From positions 1 through 21,259 of IMG/VR virus record IMGVR_UViG_3300021519_000087: a DNA stretch of 21,259 nucleotides. One strand, given 5' to 3'. The position numbers and the translations under genes are program-made. Shown in pieces: positions 21,259 through 21,259 of this stretch. Under the pieces are notes generated by a model, which saw nothing but the letters and a program-made list of their open reading frames with translations, did not search any database and was not told the DNA's origin. Source of the stretch: a virus. Each line of letters begins with the position of its first letter. The first letter of the stretch is position 1.

Positions 21259-21259
21259 C

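Noticed and set aside
1-21259. tRNA genes, CRISPR arrays, insertion sequences, integrase and attachment sites
   Set aside because: No cloverleaf with the T-loop GTTCRA pattern, no spaced direct repeats, and no transposase or integrase motifs were seen on either strand; coding density leaves little room.

Overview
The window is a piece of a tailed double-stranded DNA bacteriophage (or prophage), and every convincing gene lies on the minus strand. Read from right to left it runs from an early recombination/replication block into late packaging, head and tail genes. The late block keeps the order of phage lambda: small terminase, large terminase, gpW-like connector, portal, S49-type protease, scaffold, coat, FII-like, Z-like, U-like, V-like, then tail genes. 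The host cannot be named from the sequence. Stops of all three types occur and the standard bacterial code fits. Most start codons lack a purine-rich Shine-Dalgarno (SD) site and follow C/A-rich or A/T-rich leaders, which suggests a host lineage that depends little on SD pairing. No integrase, repressor, lysis gene, tRNA, CRISPR array or insertion sequence is visible.

Right block (about 14835-21259). This holds a cut-off gene, an unknown 73-residue protein, an Erf-type single-strand annealing protein, three small unknowns, a RecE/YqaJ-type nuclease, a single-strand-binding-like protein with an acidic SSB-type tail, a dNMP kinase, an unknown, a calcineurin-type phosphoesterase, a small basic protein and a RepA/DnaB-like helicase. 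The five genes from 18577 down to 16377 overlap by 4-20 bases and look translationally coupled. Nuclease, annealing protein and single-strand binder form a recombination set; helicase and kinase serve replication and nucleotide supply.

Middle (about 12684-14835). A 257-bp gap after the helicase carries three hairpins and a 12-bp tandem repeat. Then come an unknown basic protein, a helix-turn-helix protein that may be a late regulator, a structured leader (15-bp dyad, tiny leader ORF, terminator-like hairpin), the small terminase, a 45-residue basic gene wedged between the two terminase genes, and the large terminase.

Left block (1-12691). Packaging, head and tail genes are close-packed. The coat gene is followed by a clear intrinsic terminator. 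The most striking signal is a short stem-loop, TTGCC-AANNNG-GGCAA, found four times. Each copy lies 4-7 bases before the start of a structural gene: the gpW-like connector, the scaffold, the FII-like protein and the putative tail tube. It looks like an unrecognised shared translational control element. Tail genes are AT-richer than the head genes, with sharp steps inside genes, as expected of mosaic exchange. The leftmost gene runs off the window.
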